A stretch of DNA of 64,000 bases from Chryseobacterium hagamense (GCF_007991455.1 NZ_BJYJ01000004.1:186001-250000), one strand, 5' to 3'; numbered from the stretch's first letter, positions 51,813 to 61,708 are shown. Made by a program: numbers and translations. Notes: a model not told the origin generated them from the sequence alone.

Positions 51813-52883
51813 TTATTTAAGCGTATTTACATTATTCAAATCTTCAAATGCCTTAACCAATCGCTTAGCGAAAGTTTCTTCTCCTTTTCTTACCCATACC
51901 CTAGGATCGTAGAATTTCTTGTTCGGTTTCTCTTCGCCGTCCGGATTTCCGATCTGAGCTCTTAAGTAATCAATGTTATCAACCATATAATCTCTGATTC
52001 CCTCGGTGTAAGCGAACTGAAGGTCGGTATCGATGTTCATTTTGATTACGCCGTAGTCGATCGCTTCTCTGATTTCCTCAATTGTAGAACCTGACCCTCC
52101 GTGGAATACGAAGTTGATCGGTTTTTCAGCCGTTCCGAATTTCTCCTGAACATACTGCTGGGAATTATCAAGGATTTTTGGGGTAAGAACCACATTTCCC
52201 GGTTTGTAAACTCCGTGTACGTTTCCGAAAGCCGCTGCGATGGTGAAATTGTCTGAAATTGCTTTTAACTTTTCATAAGTATAAGCGATATCTTCCGGCT
52301 GGGTATATAATTTTGAGTTGTCGACATCTGAATTGTCAACGCCGTCTTCTTCTCCTCCGGTTACTCCGATTTCCACCTCAAGCGTCATCTGAAGCTTGGC
52401 CATTCTTTCGAAATACTGTGCGGAAATTTCCAGGTTTTCTTCTAAAGATTCTTCGGAAAGATCCAGCATATGGGAAGAGTAAAGGGACTTTCCGGTCTGC
52501 TTGTAGAATTCTTCATTGGCATCCATCAACCCGTCGATCCAAGGCAATAATTTCTTGGCGCAGTGGTCGGTGTGAAGGATAACGGTTGCTCCGTAAGCTT
52601 CTGCCAGGGTATGAATGTGTTTTGCTCCGGCTACTGCTCCTAAGATGGCAGCTTTCTGTCCTTCGTTGCTCAATCCTTTTCCTGCGTTGTAAGCCGCTCC
52701 TCCGTTGGAGAACTGGATGATAACGGGTGAATTCAGTTTTGCTGCCGTTTCCATAACCGCATTGATGTTGCTGGAACCAATTACGTTAACTGCCGGTAAT
52801 GCAAATTTATTTTCTTTAGCATGCTGAAAAATATCAGTAACTAATTGACCAGTGGCAACTCCTGCCGGGAAAATTCTGCTCAT
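51813..52883 (-). CDS. fbaA: Class II fructose-bisphosphate aldolase
   Basis: Glycolytic/gluconeogenic zinc aldolase. 356 residues, the E. coli FbaA-type length. Catalytic Asp106 and zinc His107 (VILHTDHCAKKLLPW), zinc His ligands in GNVHGVYKPGN and NFVFHGGSGST, NIDTDLQFAYTEGIRDY. Upstream gene of fbaA-accD. Confidence 0.95.
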   Translation of the reverse strand: MSRIFPAGVATGQLVTDIFQHAKENKFALPAVNVIGSSNINAVMETAAKLNSPVIIQFSNGGAAYNAGKGLSNEGQKAAILGAVAGAKHIHTLAEAYGATVILHTDHCAKKLLPWIDGLMDANEEFYKQTGKSLYSSHMLDLSEESLEENLEISAQYFERMAKLQMTLEVEIGVTGGEEDGVDNSDVDNSKLYTQPEDIAYTYEKLKAISDNFTIAAAFGNVHGVYKPGNVVLTPKILDNSQQYVQEKFGTAEKPINFVFHGGSGSTIEEIREAIDYGVIKMNIDTDLQFAYTEGIRDYMVDNIDYLRAQIGNPDGEEKPNKKFYDPRVWVRKGEETFAKRLVKAFEDLNNVNTLK

Positions 52884-52954
52884 GTTTTACTTTTTAATAT
52901 ATTATTAGGGGTGTCTTTAAATTCCTGTAAAGGTAATCATTTTTAAAAATATAC

Positions 52955-53821
52955 TTAATTTCTTTTATCCCGTCCCCAAAGCAGCTTCTGGCGGATGGTT
53001 TCATAGAAACTTAAGTGATTCGGCTGTACCAGCAGGATCTGGAAATCCGCTTTTCTGATCACGATTTCCTGATCGGTTTCGATATGGATCAGCCGCGAAT
53101 CCAGGGAAAGTGAGTATTGGGGAACCCTGCTTTCCACCTTGAATTTTATTTCTACCCGGTCGTTCACCACCAAAGGTCTTACATTGAGATTATGGGGTGC
53201 GATGGGAGTAATGACGAAGTTTTCGTTATTAGGGGAAATGATAGGCCCGCCTGAACTTAATGAATAAGCTGTGGAACCGGTAGGCGTGGAGACAATAACC
53301 CCGTCACCCCAGAATACATTCAGGAATTCATCATTGATATAAGAATCTACAGTGATCATGGAGGTTGTTTCCTTCCTTGAAACTGTAACGTCATTTAAAG
53401 CATACGGGAAAAAGTCTTCCGAAACGGGAGAGACCACCCGGATCACCGAACGGCGGCTGGTTTTTACATCACCTTTTAAAATAGAGTCGAGAGCATTAAA
53501 GGCTTCCTCTTTCGTGAAGCTCGCCAGAAATCCCAGCCTTCCGGTATTGACTCCGACAATCGGGATCTCGAGATCTTCAATAAAAGTCAGGGAATTTACA
53601 ATGGTTCCGTCACCTCCAAAAGTGAAGAACAGGTCCACTTCCTTATCCAGAAGGTCCTGCTTGCAATTGAACGTTTCGAAAATTTTTGAAAACTGAAGTG
53701 CTTCAGCCATCTCATCGTATAGAACAGATTTTACCCCTCTGTTTTCCAGTTCAGAAATAAATTTGCTTAAATATAAAAAAGTATCAAGATCTTTTTTCTG
53801 AGAATAAATGGCTGCCTTCAT
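52955..53821 (-). CDS. nadK: NAD kinase
   Basis: Phosphorylates NAD to NADP. 288 residues; FFTFGGDGTIVNS (GGDG signature), VGVNTGRLGFLASF, DGVIVSTPTGSTAYSLSSGG and an extended C-terminal beta sandwich are family motifs. Six bases after the CBS gene on the same strand. Confidence 0.95.
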   Translation of the reverse strand: MKAAIYSQKKDLDTFLYLSKFISELENRGVKSVLYDEMAEALQFSKIFETFNCKQDLLDKEVDLFFTFGGDGTIVNSLTFIEDLEIPIVGVNTGRLGFLASFTKEEAFNALDSILKGDVKTSRRSVIRVVSPVSEDFFPYALNDVTVSRKETTSMITVDSYINDEFLNVFWGDGVIVSTPTGSTAYSLSSGGPIISPNNENFVITPIAPHNLNVRPLVVNDRVEIKFKVESRVPQYSLSLDSRLIHIETDQEIVIRKADFQILLVQPNHLSFYETIRQKLLWGRDKRN

Positions 53822-53827
53822 CGGTGT

Positions 53828-54478
53828 TTAAATTTCTATGAATTTCTGAAAAAATCCGAATCTGTCCTGGAACAGGTCCGATTTTTCATCAGAGTAATAC
53901 TTCTGCACAATGCGGTAATCGTACCGGTCGAATGTTTCATCAATAGAACTCAGATTTTCATTGCTGATCTTTATCGTCACCTGAAGCACCTCATCGGACA
54001 TGAAACTGATAAATGCGCCGTAAAACTTGGAGTTGTTGCTTTCCACGATCTTGGCAATTTCCGTCATGGAGTATTTCCTGGCCGGCGTTTCAATGGTGAG
54101 AATGGCTCCCGATTCCGAAAACAGCGGATATTTCGAGAAATCCTGGAAAATATCTTCACAGCTGATGTAGCCCAGATATTTCTCCGCTTTATTGATCACC
54201 GGAATAATGTTGGAATTGAACGTGTAGAACAGACGGATGCTGTCCATAATATTATTATCCTCCAGAATCGCAAAACGCTCGATCTGGTGCTCCAGTTCCT
54301 TTAGGGTTCCTTCTGCTTCATACAGGAAATCCTGGGCCAGCGCACCGTAAAAGTGGTGGGATTTTTTGATGAAAATATGAGAATATCCAAATGCTTCTAA
54401 CATTTCCCTCGCTGATTCGATCGAGTCAGAAAGGCTGAAACACGGGAAGTCTTTTGAGATATAGTCTTTGATAAACAT
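53828..54478 (-). CDS. CBS-domain protein
   Basis: 216 residues. Two CBS repeats (about 1-60 and 75-130), with SDSIESAREMLEAFGYSHIF and FNSNIIPVINKAEKYLGYIS, then an ACT-like C-part (TVKI SNENLSSIDETF). Probably binds an adenine nucleotide and senses energy state; partner unknown. The nadK gene follows in the same unit, as is common in this clade. Confidence 0.82.
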   Translation of the reverse strand: MFIKDYISKDFPCFSLSDSIESAREMLEAFGYSHIFIKKSHHFYGALAQDFLYEAEGTLKELEHQIERFAILEDNNIMDSIRLFYTFNSNIIPVINKAEKYLGYISCEDIFQDFSKYPLFSESGAILTIETPARKYSMTEIAKIVESNNSKFYGAFISFMSDEVLQVTIKISNENLSSIDETFDRYDYRIVQKYYSDEKSDLFQDRFGFFQKFIEI

Positions 54479-54563
54479 TGTGCTAATTTATAAAAAATTA
54501 AACGAAACTTTTTCTGAAATATTGGTTTTTTTTCTGAAAAAATCAAAAAAGTAAATTTAAAAT

Positions 54564-54593
54564 TTGCCCGTGATGAAAAAAGAAGTATCTTTG
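54564..54593 (+). promoter_or_regulatory. Promoter for a candidate small RNA
   Basis: TTG (54564-54566), 19-base spacer, TATCTTTG (54586-54593): an ideal match, but no ORF follows on this strand. Confidence 0.6.
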
Positions 54594-54599
54594 TCGCCT

Positions 54600-54668
54600 T
54601 TCATTTTTACTTTTTATTAGATTTATTTCAAACTGCAAGGTCTTTAAGAAACCTGCAGTTTTTTATTT
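54600..54668 (+). ncRNA. Candidate small RNA ending in an intrinsic terminator
   Basis: Between the minus-strand CBS and TrmH-type genes, a plus-strand promoter is followed by about 30 bases without ATG, then a hairpin (AACTGC-A-AGGT / ACCT-GCAGTT) and a T-run reaching 54668. This gives a discrete about 65-nt transcript. The terminator does not fit the minus-strand gene as well. Function unknown. Confidence 0.45.
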
Positions 54669-55193
54669 TAGGGCCTTGGCAAACTCCCACATCACGATAC
54701 CGCCGCATACACTTACATTCAGGGAATGCTTGGTTCCCAGCTGCGGAATTTCTACGAAAGAATCGATGTTCGGTAATGCTTCATCGCTGATTCCTTCCAC
54801 TTCGTTTCCTAAAATCACTGCATATTTTTTAGACGGATCAATAGTGAAATCGGTGATCATCCTGCTGCCGGTCGTCTGTTCGATGCCCACAATTTCAAAA
54901 CCCTGCGCCTTCAGATCACTGATAGTTACATTGATATCGCTCTCATAGCTCCATTCTACACTTTCGGTAGCCCCTAAAGCGGCTTTATGAATCTCCCGGT
55001 GAGGCGGCTGCGGCGTAATTCCGCACAGGATAATTTTCTTAATTAAGAAGGCATCCGCCGTCCTGAAAGTGGCCCCCACGTTATGCATGCTCCTGATGTT
55101 GTCCAATACCACCACCAGCGGAATTTTTTCAACCGACTTAAAGGTTTCCACATCCAGTCTGTTCAGTTCTTCCAGTTTTAATTTATGTACCAA
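54663..55193 (-). CDS. TrmH/SpoU-family RNA 2'-O-methyltransferase
   Basis: 176-residue SPOUT methyltransferase, without the extra N-terminal RNA-binding domain. Motif 1 NIRSMHNVGATFRTADAF, motif 2 YAVILGNEVEGI, motif 3 VEIPQLGTKHSLNVSVCGGI. Methylates tRNA or rRNA; target unresolved. Confidence 0.88.
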   Translation of the reverse strand: MVHKLKLEELNRLDVETFKSVEKIPLVVVLDNIRSMHNVGATFRTADAFLIKKIILCGITPQPPHREIHKAALGATESVEWSYESDINVTISDLKAQGFEIVGIEQTTGSRMITDFTIDPSKKYAVILGNEVEGISDEALPNIDSFVEIPQLGTKHSLNVSVCGGIVMWEFAKALK

Positions 55194-55250
55194 CTTATTT
55201 TTTTGGCAAAATTAGGTATAATTATTTACGATTTCCAGGCGGAAACGGAT

Positions 55251-56135
55251 TTATTGTTTTTGCGGTTCCATGATCTGGTGAACGTTTTTCTCGATATTCT
55301 GTGCAATGGTTTCCATCGGGATGTCGTTTTCATCATTATTGAAAGGATCTTCAATTTCCTCGGCAATCAGCTCAAGGCTCATCAGCACATAATAAATAAA
55401 GACGGTTAAAGGAATAATGTAATTGCCGATATTGATGACGTAAGCAATCGGCAAAGCGAGCACATACAGGATAATAAATTTTTTGATGAAAGAAGAGTAA
55501 GAGTAGGGGATCGGGGTATTTTTAATTCTCTCACAGCCGCCGCAGACATCCAGGAACCCGGAAAGCTGGGTGTCCAGGTACAGCATTTCAACATCGGAGA
55601 TCTTTCCTTCTTTTTTCAGCTGGTTCAGCTGCCGGCTCATCAGGATTATCAGTTCGCTGGGTCCGTGGTTCCGCAATTCTTTCTCGATTTCAGAATAATC
55701 TTCATCCAAAGCCAGCCGGGTAGATTCTTTCGAAAGATGTTTTGCCAGCAGGTGCGGAAAGAATTTCAGATAGCGGGTGATCTGCTCGGTGTGCTGAGGA
55801 TTGCCACCTAAAATCAGGCTGATCTTAATCGCAAAATTCCGGGTGTCGTTTACCAGCTTACCCCAGAGTTTCCGCCCTTCCCACCAGCGGTCGTAAGCAG
55901 TATTGGTTCTGAAAACAAGCAGTAACGAAAGCACGAATCCCAATAGGGAATGAATCAGGCCCACGTTGCTGATGCCGGATTTTGCATTGAGCCGGAAATA
56001 CTCCAGCTCCAGGTATTCGATGCCCCAGGAATACAGGCCTACCAGGATCATACTCGGAAAAAGGATCTTTAAAGTATCGCTTTTATGCAGGCTGAAAAGG
56101 ATTTTCAGGAAATGTTTGGTGTTGTAGACTCTCAT
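55251..56135 (-). CDS. Bestrophin-family channel-like membrane protein
   Basis: 294 residues from ATG 56135 (three codons after an upstream ATG that has no family support). Four hydrophobic segments; FRTNTAYDRWWEGRKLWGKL and NDTRNFAI are bestrophin signatures, and the last TM (NYIIPLTVFIYYVLMSLELI) precedes EEIEDPFNNDENDIPM, as in the family. Likely anion channel. Confidence 0.88.
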   Translation of the reverse strand: MRVYNTKHFLKILFSLHKSDTLKILFPSMILVGLYSWGIEYLELEYFRLNAKSGISNVGLIHSLLGFVLSLLLVFRTNTAYDRWWEGRKLWGKLVNDTRNFAIKISLILGGNPQHTEQITRYLKFFPHLLAKHLSKESTRLALDEDYSEIEKELRNHGPSELIILMSRQLNQLKKEGKISDVEMLYLDTQLSGFLDVCGGCERIKNTPIPYSYSSFIKKFIILYVLALPIAYVINIGNYIIPLTVFIYYVLMSLELIAEEIEDPFNNDENDIPMETIAQNIEKNVHQIMEPQKQ

Positions 56136-56231
56136 TGCCTGCAAATATAATTTTTTCAGTTTATCCGCGCTTTATGGGAAGCCGTAATTTTTTATGGGCA
56201 GACTGATGCTTCTTTGTCATAAAATTATAAA

Positions 56232-56396
56232 ATGGGATATTACAGAAAAGGACATTATAAAAAAGACGGCACCTGGGTGAGCGGGCATTATGTAAGTACC
56301 TTCGGACGCGGAAAAAGAAAAGCTAAAAATCCGCAGGGCTGTGCGGTCGTGATTTTCGGAGGCATTGTTTCACTGCTGGTCTATCTTTTAAGCTGA
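56232..56396 (+). CDS. Small basic membrane protein (54 residues)
   Basis: MGYYRKGHYKKDGTWVSGHY start, then a basic stretch (GRGKRKAKN) and one C-terminal hydrophobic segment (GCAVVIFGGIVSLLVYLLS). Coding looks real: open frame with upstream spacing and balanced composition. It resembles short YXKXGxxVxGH proteins of this clade. Function unknown. Confidence 0.55.
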   Translation: MGYYRKGHYKKDGTWVSGHYVSTFGRGKRKAKNPQGCAVVIFGGIVSLLVYLLS

Positions 56397-56504
56397 GAGC
56401 CTAACAGGACTTCATTAAAATGCTTATTTTTTATTAACTTTAAAAAAGATTTTTTAAACCGTCAGTAGGTAAATGGAAAAGACAAAAATATAATTCATTA
56501 TCAA

Positions 56505-56996
56505 ATGAACGATAACGCCATTGATTTCCGGAAACATCTCCTGATTTGCGGTAAAACGGAAGAGGAACGGAAAAAACAGTTAAATGATATTCTGGATTCA
56601 TGTCCTCTTGAAATCTTCAGATTTCCGAAAGCAATGATATCTCTTAATGAGTATCTGACTTTCGTTCAATCGGAAGGGCTCTATTCACCGTTCTATGAAA
56701 CGAAAGGGAAGTATAATTTAAATCAGATCTTTGACTTTCATTTAGACTGGATTACGGAGAATAACTGCCTTTTTGTTTTTGAGGAATTTGATAAGGCAGA
56801 TCATAAATTCAGTTCAGAAATTTTCCGGATAATGATCAATACCCTTGAGAAAGCCAGGAAATCTGCAGTTAAAATCATTGGTTCTTTTGAAGATGAATCT
56901 GAATTGATCCGGAACTTAAATGAAGCCGTAAATGAAACGCCTTACAAAACCCAAAGTGAAGTGGTAAAGAGCAATCTGCAGATTATTTATTTATAA
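56505..56996 (+). CDS. Hypothetical cytoplasmic protein
   Basis: 163 residues, no signal or TM. Contains HLLICGKTEEERKKQLNDIL, FDFHLDWITENNCLFVFEEF and MINTLEKARKSAVKIIGSFE. The LFVFEEFDKA...F pattern loosely resembles a Walker-B strand, but no Walker A is clear. Unrecognised. Confidence 0.6.
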   Translation: MNDNAIDFRKHLLICGKTEEERKKQLNDILDSCPLEIFRFPKAMISLNEYLTFVQSEGLYSPFYETKGKYNLNQIFDFHLDWITENNCLFVFEEFDKADHKFSSEIFRIMINTLEKARKSAVKIIGSFEDESELIRNLNEAVNETPYKTQSEVVKSNLQIIYL

Positions 56997-57097
56997 TTGC
57001 CGGTTGAGATAGGGATTGAATTTTAATTTTAATAAAATAATTTCTTTAAAAATTTTATTTCCTATTTTTACCGTCCCAATTCTAAGAAACGACTTTA

Positions 57098-59689
57098 ATG
57101 GCAAAGGCAGCGAAAAAAGAAACCCCGTTAATGACTCAGTACAATACCATCAAGGCGAAATATCCTGATGCACTTCTGCTATTCCGGGTCGGGGATTTTT
57201 ATGAAACTTTCGGGCAGGATGCCGTGCGGACTTCTCAGATTTTAGGAATCGTCCTTACCAAAAGGGCCAATGGCGAAGGCCATATCGAGCTGGCCGGTTT
57301 TCCGCATCACTCGGTGGATTCTTACCTGCCGAAGCTGGTACGGGCCGGAATGCGGGTAGCCATCTGCGACCAGCTGGAAGATCCCAAAACGGTAAAAGGA
57401 ATCGTAAAAAGAGGAGTGACGGAACTGGTGACGCCCGGCGTTACATTCAACGATCAGGTGCTGAATTCCAAAAAGAACAATTTCCTGCTTTCGCTGCATA
57501 AGGAAAAAGAGAAATTCGGGATTGCTTTGGTGGATGTTTCTACCGGGGAATTCCTGGTCAGCGAGGGAAACCTGGAAAAGCTGATGCATATCGTCAATAC
57601 TTTTGATCCGAGTGAAATCATTTACCAGCGAAGCGTTCAGATTCCGGAACAGCTGAAGAACAGAAGTGCCTTTAAACTCGAAGACTGGGCGTATCAGTAT
57701 AATTTTGCTTATGAAAAACTGACGAATCATTTCAAAACCAATTCTTTAAAAGGGTTTGGGGTTGAAGGGCAGCAGTTGGCGATTACGGCAGCAGGTGCTA
57801 TTTTCGCCTATCTGGTAGAAGATACGCATCACAACTTATTGGCCCACATTACCAGAATTCAGATCATTCCGCAGGATGATTTCCTGATGATGGACCATTT
57901 TACCCTGCGAAACCTTGAAATCGTATATCCAAGCCATCCGCAGGGAAAATCTTTGCTGGATATCATTGATAAGACTTCAACGCCGATGGGCGGTAGGCTC
58001 CTGAGGCGGAGGATCATCTTACCGCTGAAATCCGTCGCTGAAATCAACAGGAGGCTTTCATTGATTGACTTTTTAAACGAAAACGATCCGCTCAAATACG
58101 AAATTTCACAGCTGCTGAAATCCATTTCGGATCTCGACCGGCTTATGGGAAAACTGGCCGCGGAAAAAATCTGTCCCAAAGAGCTGGGCTACCTCCGCCA
58201 GAGCCTGATCAATATCCATAAAATCAAAGCCTTGCTTCATCCACACGCTGATGTACTGGCGTGGCTGGATCCTTTGTACGATCAGGACGAACTGATCCGG
58301 TGCCTTCAGAATCACCTGAATGACGAACTGCCGGTAAACCTGGCCAAAGGAAATGTAATCAAGAATGGGATTTCCGAGGAACTCGACCGGCTGCGGGGCC
58401 TTCAGTCCAAAGGAAGAGGCTTCCTGGATGAAATGTGCCAGCGCGAAATCGAGAGAACGGGAATTTCAAGCCTGAAAATAGATTTCAACAATGTCTTCGG
58501 CTATTATATTGAAGTAAGGAATACCCATAAAGATAAGGTTCCGTCTGACTGGCTGAGAAAACAGACGCTGGTAAATGCCGAGCGTTACATTACCGAAGAA
58601 CTCAAAGAATACGAAAACCAGATCCTCGGTGCCGAAGAAAAAATCGGTGTTCTGGAAAACGAACTGTACCGGAAGGTCTGTAGCGAAACCATGATCTACA
58701 TTGATCATATCCAGGAAAACTCAAATACTATTGCGCAGCTCGATGTGGCGGTCGGTTTGTCGGAGCTGGCTGTTTCGGAAAGCTATACCAAACCGGTTTT
58801 AACGGAAACTTTTGCCGTCGACCTGAAAGAAGCCCGTCATCCGATTATCGAAAATGCCCTTCCGTTGGGCGAAAAATACATCCCGAATGATATCTTCCTT
58901 GATAAGGATTCGCAGCAGATCATTATGGTGACCGGCCCGAATATGGCAGGTAAATCGGCGATTTTAAGACAAACCGCGATTGTCTGCCTGATGGCCCAGA
59001 TCGGCAGCTTCGTACCGGCGAAACATGCGGAAATCGGGATTTTGGATAAAATTTTTACCAGGGTAGGGGCTACCGACAATATTTCTGCCGGGGAATCGAC
59101 CTTTATGGTAGAAATGAACGAAGCCGCAAATATCCTTAATAATATTTCCGAGCGGAGCCTGATCCTGCTGGATGAAATCGGCCGCGGAACTTCTACTTAC
59201 GACGGGGTTTCCATTGCCTGGGCTATTGCAGAATACCTCCATCAGCATCCTACGCAGGCCAAGACGCTGTTTGCCACCCACTATCATGAACTGAATGAAA
59301 TGACGGTGAATTTCGAGCGGGTAAAAAACTTCCATGTTTCCATTCAGGAGAACAAAGGGAATATCATCTTTTTAAGAAAGCTTGTGCCCGGCGGAAGCGA
59401 GCATAGTTTCGGGATCCACGTGGCAAAGCTGGCGGGAATGCCGGTTAAAGTAGTCAACCGGGCCAATGAAATCCTGAAAACCCTGGAAGCCAGCCGTACC
59501 CAAAGCGGAGGAGCTTCTGAAAAAATCAAACGGGTAACGGAAGAAAACCTGCAGCTGTCTTTTTTTCAGCTCGATGATCCCGTACTGGAAAACATCAGGG
59601 AAGAGCTGACAAAAATCGATATCAATACCTTGACGCCGATTGAAGCTTTAATGAAACTGAATTCAATTAAAAAAATGATTGGAGGATAA
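57098..59689 (+). CDS. mutS: DNA mismatch repair protein MutS
   Basis: Recognises mismatches and clamps DNA. 863 residues: mismatch-binding Phe-x-Glu region (RVGDFYETFGQDAV, about 30), connector, core/lever domains, clamp, ATPase with Walker A GPNMAGKS from Gly613, and DEIGRGTSTYDG, ATHYHEL, and a short C-terminal helical tail. Family length and order; single gene. Confidence 0.96.
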   Translation: MAKAAKKETPLMTQYNTIKAKYPDALLLFRVGDFYETFGQDAVRTSQILGIVLTKRANGEGHIELAGFPHHSVDSYLPKLVRAGMRVAICDQLEDPKTVKGIVKRGVTELVTPGVTFNDQVLNSKKNNFLLSLHKEKEKFGIALVDVSTGEFLVSEGNLEKLMHIVNTFDPSEIIYQRSVQIPEQLKNRSAFKLEDWAYQYNFAYEKLTNHFKTNSLKGFGVEGQQLAITAAGAIFAYLVEDTHHNLLAHITRIQIIPQDDFLMMDHFTLRNLEIVYPSHPQGKSLLDIIDKTSTPMGGRLLRRRIILPLKSVAEINRRLSLIDFLNENDPLKYEISQLLKSISDLDRLMGKLAAEKICPKELGYLRQSLINIHKIKALLHPHADVLAWLDPLYDQDELIRCLQNHLNDELPVNLAKGNVIKNGISEELDRLRGLQSKGRGFLDEMCQREIERTGISSLKIDFNNVFGYYIEVRNTHKDKVPSDWLRKQTLVNAERYITEELKEYENQILGAEEKIGVLENELYRKVCSETMIYIDHIQENSNTIAQLDVAVGLSELAVSESYTKPVLTETFAVDLKEARHPIIENALPLGEKYIPNDIFLDKDSQQIIMVTGPNMAGKSAILRQTAIVCLMAQIGSFVPAKHAEIGILDKIFTRVGATDNISAGESTFMVEMNEAANILNNISERSLILLDEIGRGTSTYDGVSIAWAIAEYLHQHPTQAKTLFATHYHELNEMTVNFERVKNFHVSIQENKGNIIFLRKLVPGGSEHSFGIHVAKLAGMPVKVVNRANEILKTLEASRTQSGGASEKIKRVTEENLQLSFFQLDDPVLENIREELTKIDINTLTPIEALMKLNSIKKMIGG

Positions 59690-59774
59690 AAAGATTCAGC
59701 ATCACAGTCCAATGATGTAGGTTGAGAATCGCCTGTATGAAATTATTCTTCAATAGGAGATCGGAAAAATCATA

Positions 59775-59812
59775 AAAAAGTCCGTTATCACGGGTTGTGA
59801 GACGGACTTTTA
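59775..59812. terminator. Bidirectional terminator between mutS and the 59814 gene
   Basis: AAAAGTCCGT / ACGGACTTTT stem with a long loop. Confidence 0.65.
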
Positions 59813-59813
59813 A

Positions 59814-60248
59814 TTAATTATACTTTTTCAATGTCAGAGGAAAAGAATAAAGATAACGTACCGGCTGACCGTTGACCATAGCAGGTTTCCACTTGACGAA
59901 AAGCCTTCTGACGGCAACTTCGGCAGCATGGGAATGTTTGGGATCACTTCCCAGCGCCGTTACGTACCGTACATACCCCGTTTTTTCCACGATAAAATAA
60001 ACCCGGGTATCGATTTTCTTGGATTTTACGTCGATAACGTCCATCTTGTCGGCAAATTCCTTTTTGAAGTTTTCCATTCCGCCGGGGAATTCCGCCGGTG
60101 TATCGGCTTTCATCACCGCGTCATCCAGCTTCATTTTCGTTTTAAGGACCGCATAGTCCGGAAGTTCTTTAACAGAAGTGTATTGCTGAGCCTGTGCAAA
60201 AAAGGAAATGCTTAAAAATAAGCCTGCAAAAATTAGGAGTTTCTTCAT
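59814..60248 (-). CDS. Exported TonB-C-terminal-like protein
   Basis: 144 residues with a signal peptide (MKKLLIFAGLFLSISFFAQA). PAEFPGGMENFKKEFADKMD and YFIVEKTGYVRYVTALGSD then VNGQPVRYLYSFPL resemble the TonB C-terminal domain, but there is no N-terminal TM or Pro-rich spacer. It may be a soluble periplasmic TonB-domain homologue. Convergent with mutS. Confidence 0.75.
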   Translation of the reverse strand: MKKLLIFAGLFLSISFFAQAQQYTSVKELPDYAVLKTKMKLDDAVMKADTPAEFPGGMENFKKEFADKMDVIDVKSKKIDTRVYFIVEKTGYVRYVTALGSDPKHSHAAEVAVRRLFVKWKPAMVNGQPVRYLYSFPLTLKKYN

Positions 60249-60352
60249 ATCTGCAAAAATAAATATTTTTAAAGCAGCAAAAATAAAGCCGGATTTTTAT
60301 AATGCTTTTTTAAGTTATTTTCTTATTTCTTTCTCAGTATCTGGTATATAGC

Positions 60353-60360
60353 TAAGTTTG
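60353..60360 (+). promoter_or_regulatory. -7 element of the DUF2809-like gene
   Basis: TAAGTTTG, 27 bases before the GTG start, supporting that start. Confidence 0.45.
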
Positions 60361-60386
60361 TAACAACAAAAAATACCCTTTCCCAA

Positions 60387-60782
60387 GTGAGAAAACCTGC
60401 TTTCCGGTTCCATTATCAATATTTCCTGGCTACTATTCTTATCTTTCTTACGGAAGTTTTAATAGCAACCGTCCTCAAAGATATTTTCTTTGTCAGGGCT
60501 TACTTAGGCGATGTAATCGTTGTAATGCTGCTCTATACCCTCATTAAGAGCTTTTTCAGCATCCGGCATGATGCAGGACTGATTTTCGGAATTCTTATTT
60601 TTTCTTTTCTGGTAGAGTTTGCACAGTATTTCAACATTGCAGAAAAGCTCGGTTTCCGGCCGGGAAGCATCATGTATATTATGATCGGAAATTCGTTCTC
60701 CCGGATCGATCTGCTCTGCTATGCCATCGGATGTTTTATGCTTTTGTTCTTTGTGAAATTTGCCGGAAAGCAAGACAGGTAA
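60387..60782 (+). CDS. DUF2809-like membrane protein
   Basis: 131 residues from a GTG at 60387. Four hydrophobic segments with VRAYLGDVIVVMLLYTLIK and VEFAQYFNIAEKLGFRPGS, typical of DUF2809 (YjgA-like). Function unknown. Its end nearly meets the convergent YARHG gene. Confidence 0.75.
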   Translation: MRKPAFRFHYQYFLATILIFLTEVLIATVLKDIFFVRAYLGDVIVVMLLYTLIKSFFSIRHDAGLIFGILIFSFLVEFAQYFNIAEKLGFRPGSIMYIMIGNSFSRIDLLCYAIGCFMLLFFVKFAGKQDR

Positions 60783-60790
60783 ACACAGAA

Positions 60791-61708
60791 TTACCGCCCG
60801 AAGCTGTCATATTTATCCTCTGCATATTTAATGAAGCGGTTCAGTAAGGCCACATTCTCCTTTTCCAGAGGCGTCAGCTCTTTATCGACATTATTGGAAA
60901 CGGGGATATACCAATCGGTCTGTTCAAAGAAATTCCGGTAAGTCTGCTTTTTAAATGCATAGCCATGTCTCGCAAAGACGGCATTTTTAATGATTTCCAG
61001 ATCCAGCTTCCTGAGGTTTTTAAGATCTTTCTCCGTGAGTTTCTGTCTGGAAGCATTGATTTTAAATACGGCACCGGAAGCAATCCTGTTCTTGGAAGCC
61101 ATATACGTTTCGGTTTTTCCGGTTTCTTCATCGGTATACTTTTCTGCGAAATCCTTAGGGTTTTCCCAATCAATGAGGTCGCTGTTTTCGCTCAGCATAA
61201 AGTTCGGGTTGTAAACGAATTCTTTTTTGGCCAGCTTCAGGGTTTTGTACGGTGCTTTTACAGCTGATGCCTTGAAGGCACTCCATTTTCCGGTAAGGCT
61301 GTCTTTCTCGAGTCTGACTTCAAATCTTCCGTCGCTTTTATCATTACCCGGTTCGTCCAGGATAAAAGATTTCGTGGTTTCATTGAAAACGCCGCGGAAA
61401 GGACGCTGGTTGCCATTGACGATGCTTTGCCCGTAAACGCTGTCTTTGGTAATCCTATTGATTTTCAGGGAAAGCTTCTTGTAAACATCACCTTCATATT
61501 CTTCGCCGGTCTCCGGGGTGATCATTTCTTTTCCGGCAAAGTCGCCCATATAAATGCCATAGTATTCTTTATGGACTTCCGGAGCAACAACACTGTCTTT
61601 TTTAACGGAAACTTTATTTTGGACCAAGCCGGTTTCTTCTGTTTCTTTTTTACAGCCCGCTAAAGCAAGAATAAGCAGGAATAACGTAGGGAATTTTAAA
61701 TTTTTCAT
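60791..61708 (-). CDS. YARHG-domain lipoprotein
   Basis: 305 residues. Lipoprotein signal ends LALAGC (Cys19). Central beta-rich part (KEYYGIYMGDFAGKEM) and a C-terminal YARHG domain (about 230-300) with the signature NAVFARHGYAFKK followed by FFEQTDWYIP. YARHG domains are extracellular and of unknown function, sometimes found with peptidases. Confidence 0.82.
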   Translation of the reverse strand: MKNLKFPTLFLLILALAGCKKETEETGLVQNKVSVKKDSVVAPEVHKEYYGIYMGDFAGKEMITPETGEEYEGDVYKKLSLKINRITKDSVYGQSIVNGNQRPFRGVFNETTKSFILDEPGNDKSDGRFEVRLEKDSLTGKWSAFKASAVKAPYKTLKLAKKEFVYNPNFMLSENSDLIDWENPKDFAEKYTDEETGKTETYMASKNRIASGAVFKINASRQKLTEKDLKNLRKLDLEIIKNAVFARHGYAFKKQTYRNFFEQTDWYIPVSNNVDKELTPLEKENVALLNRFIKYAEDKYDSFGR

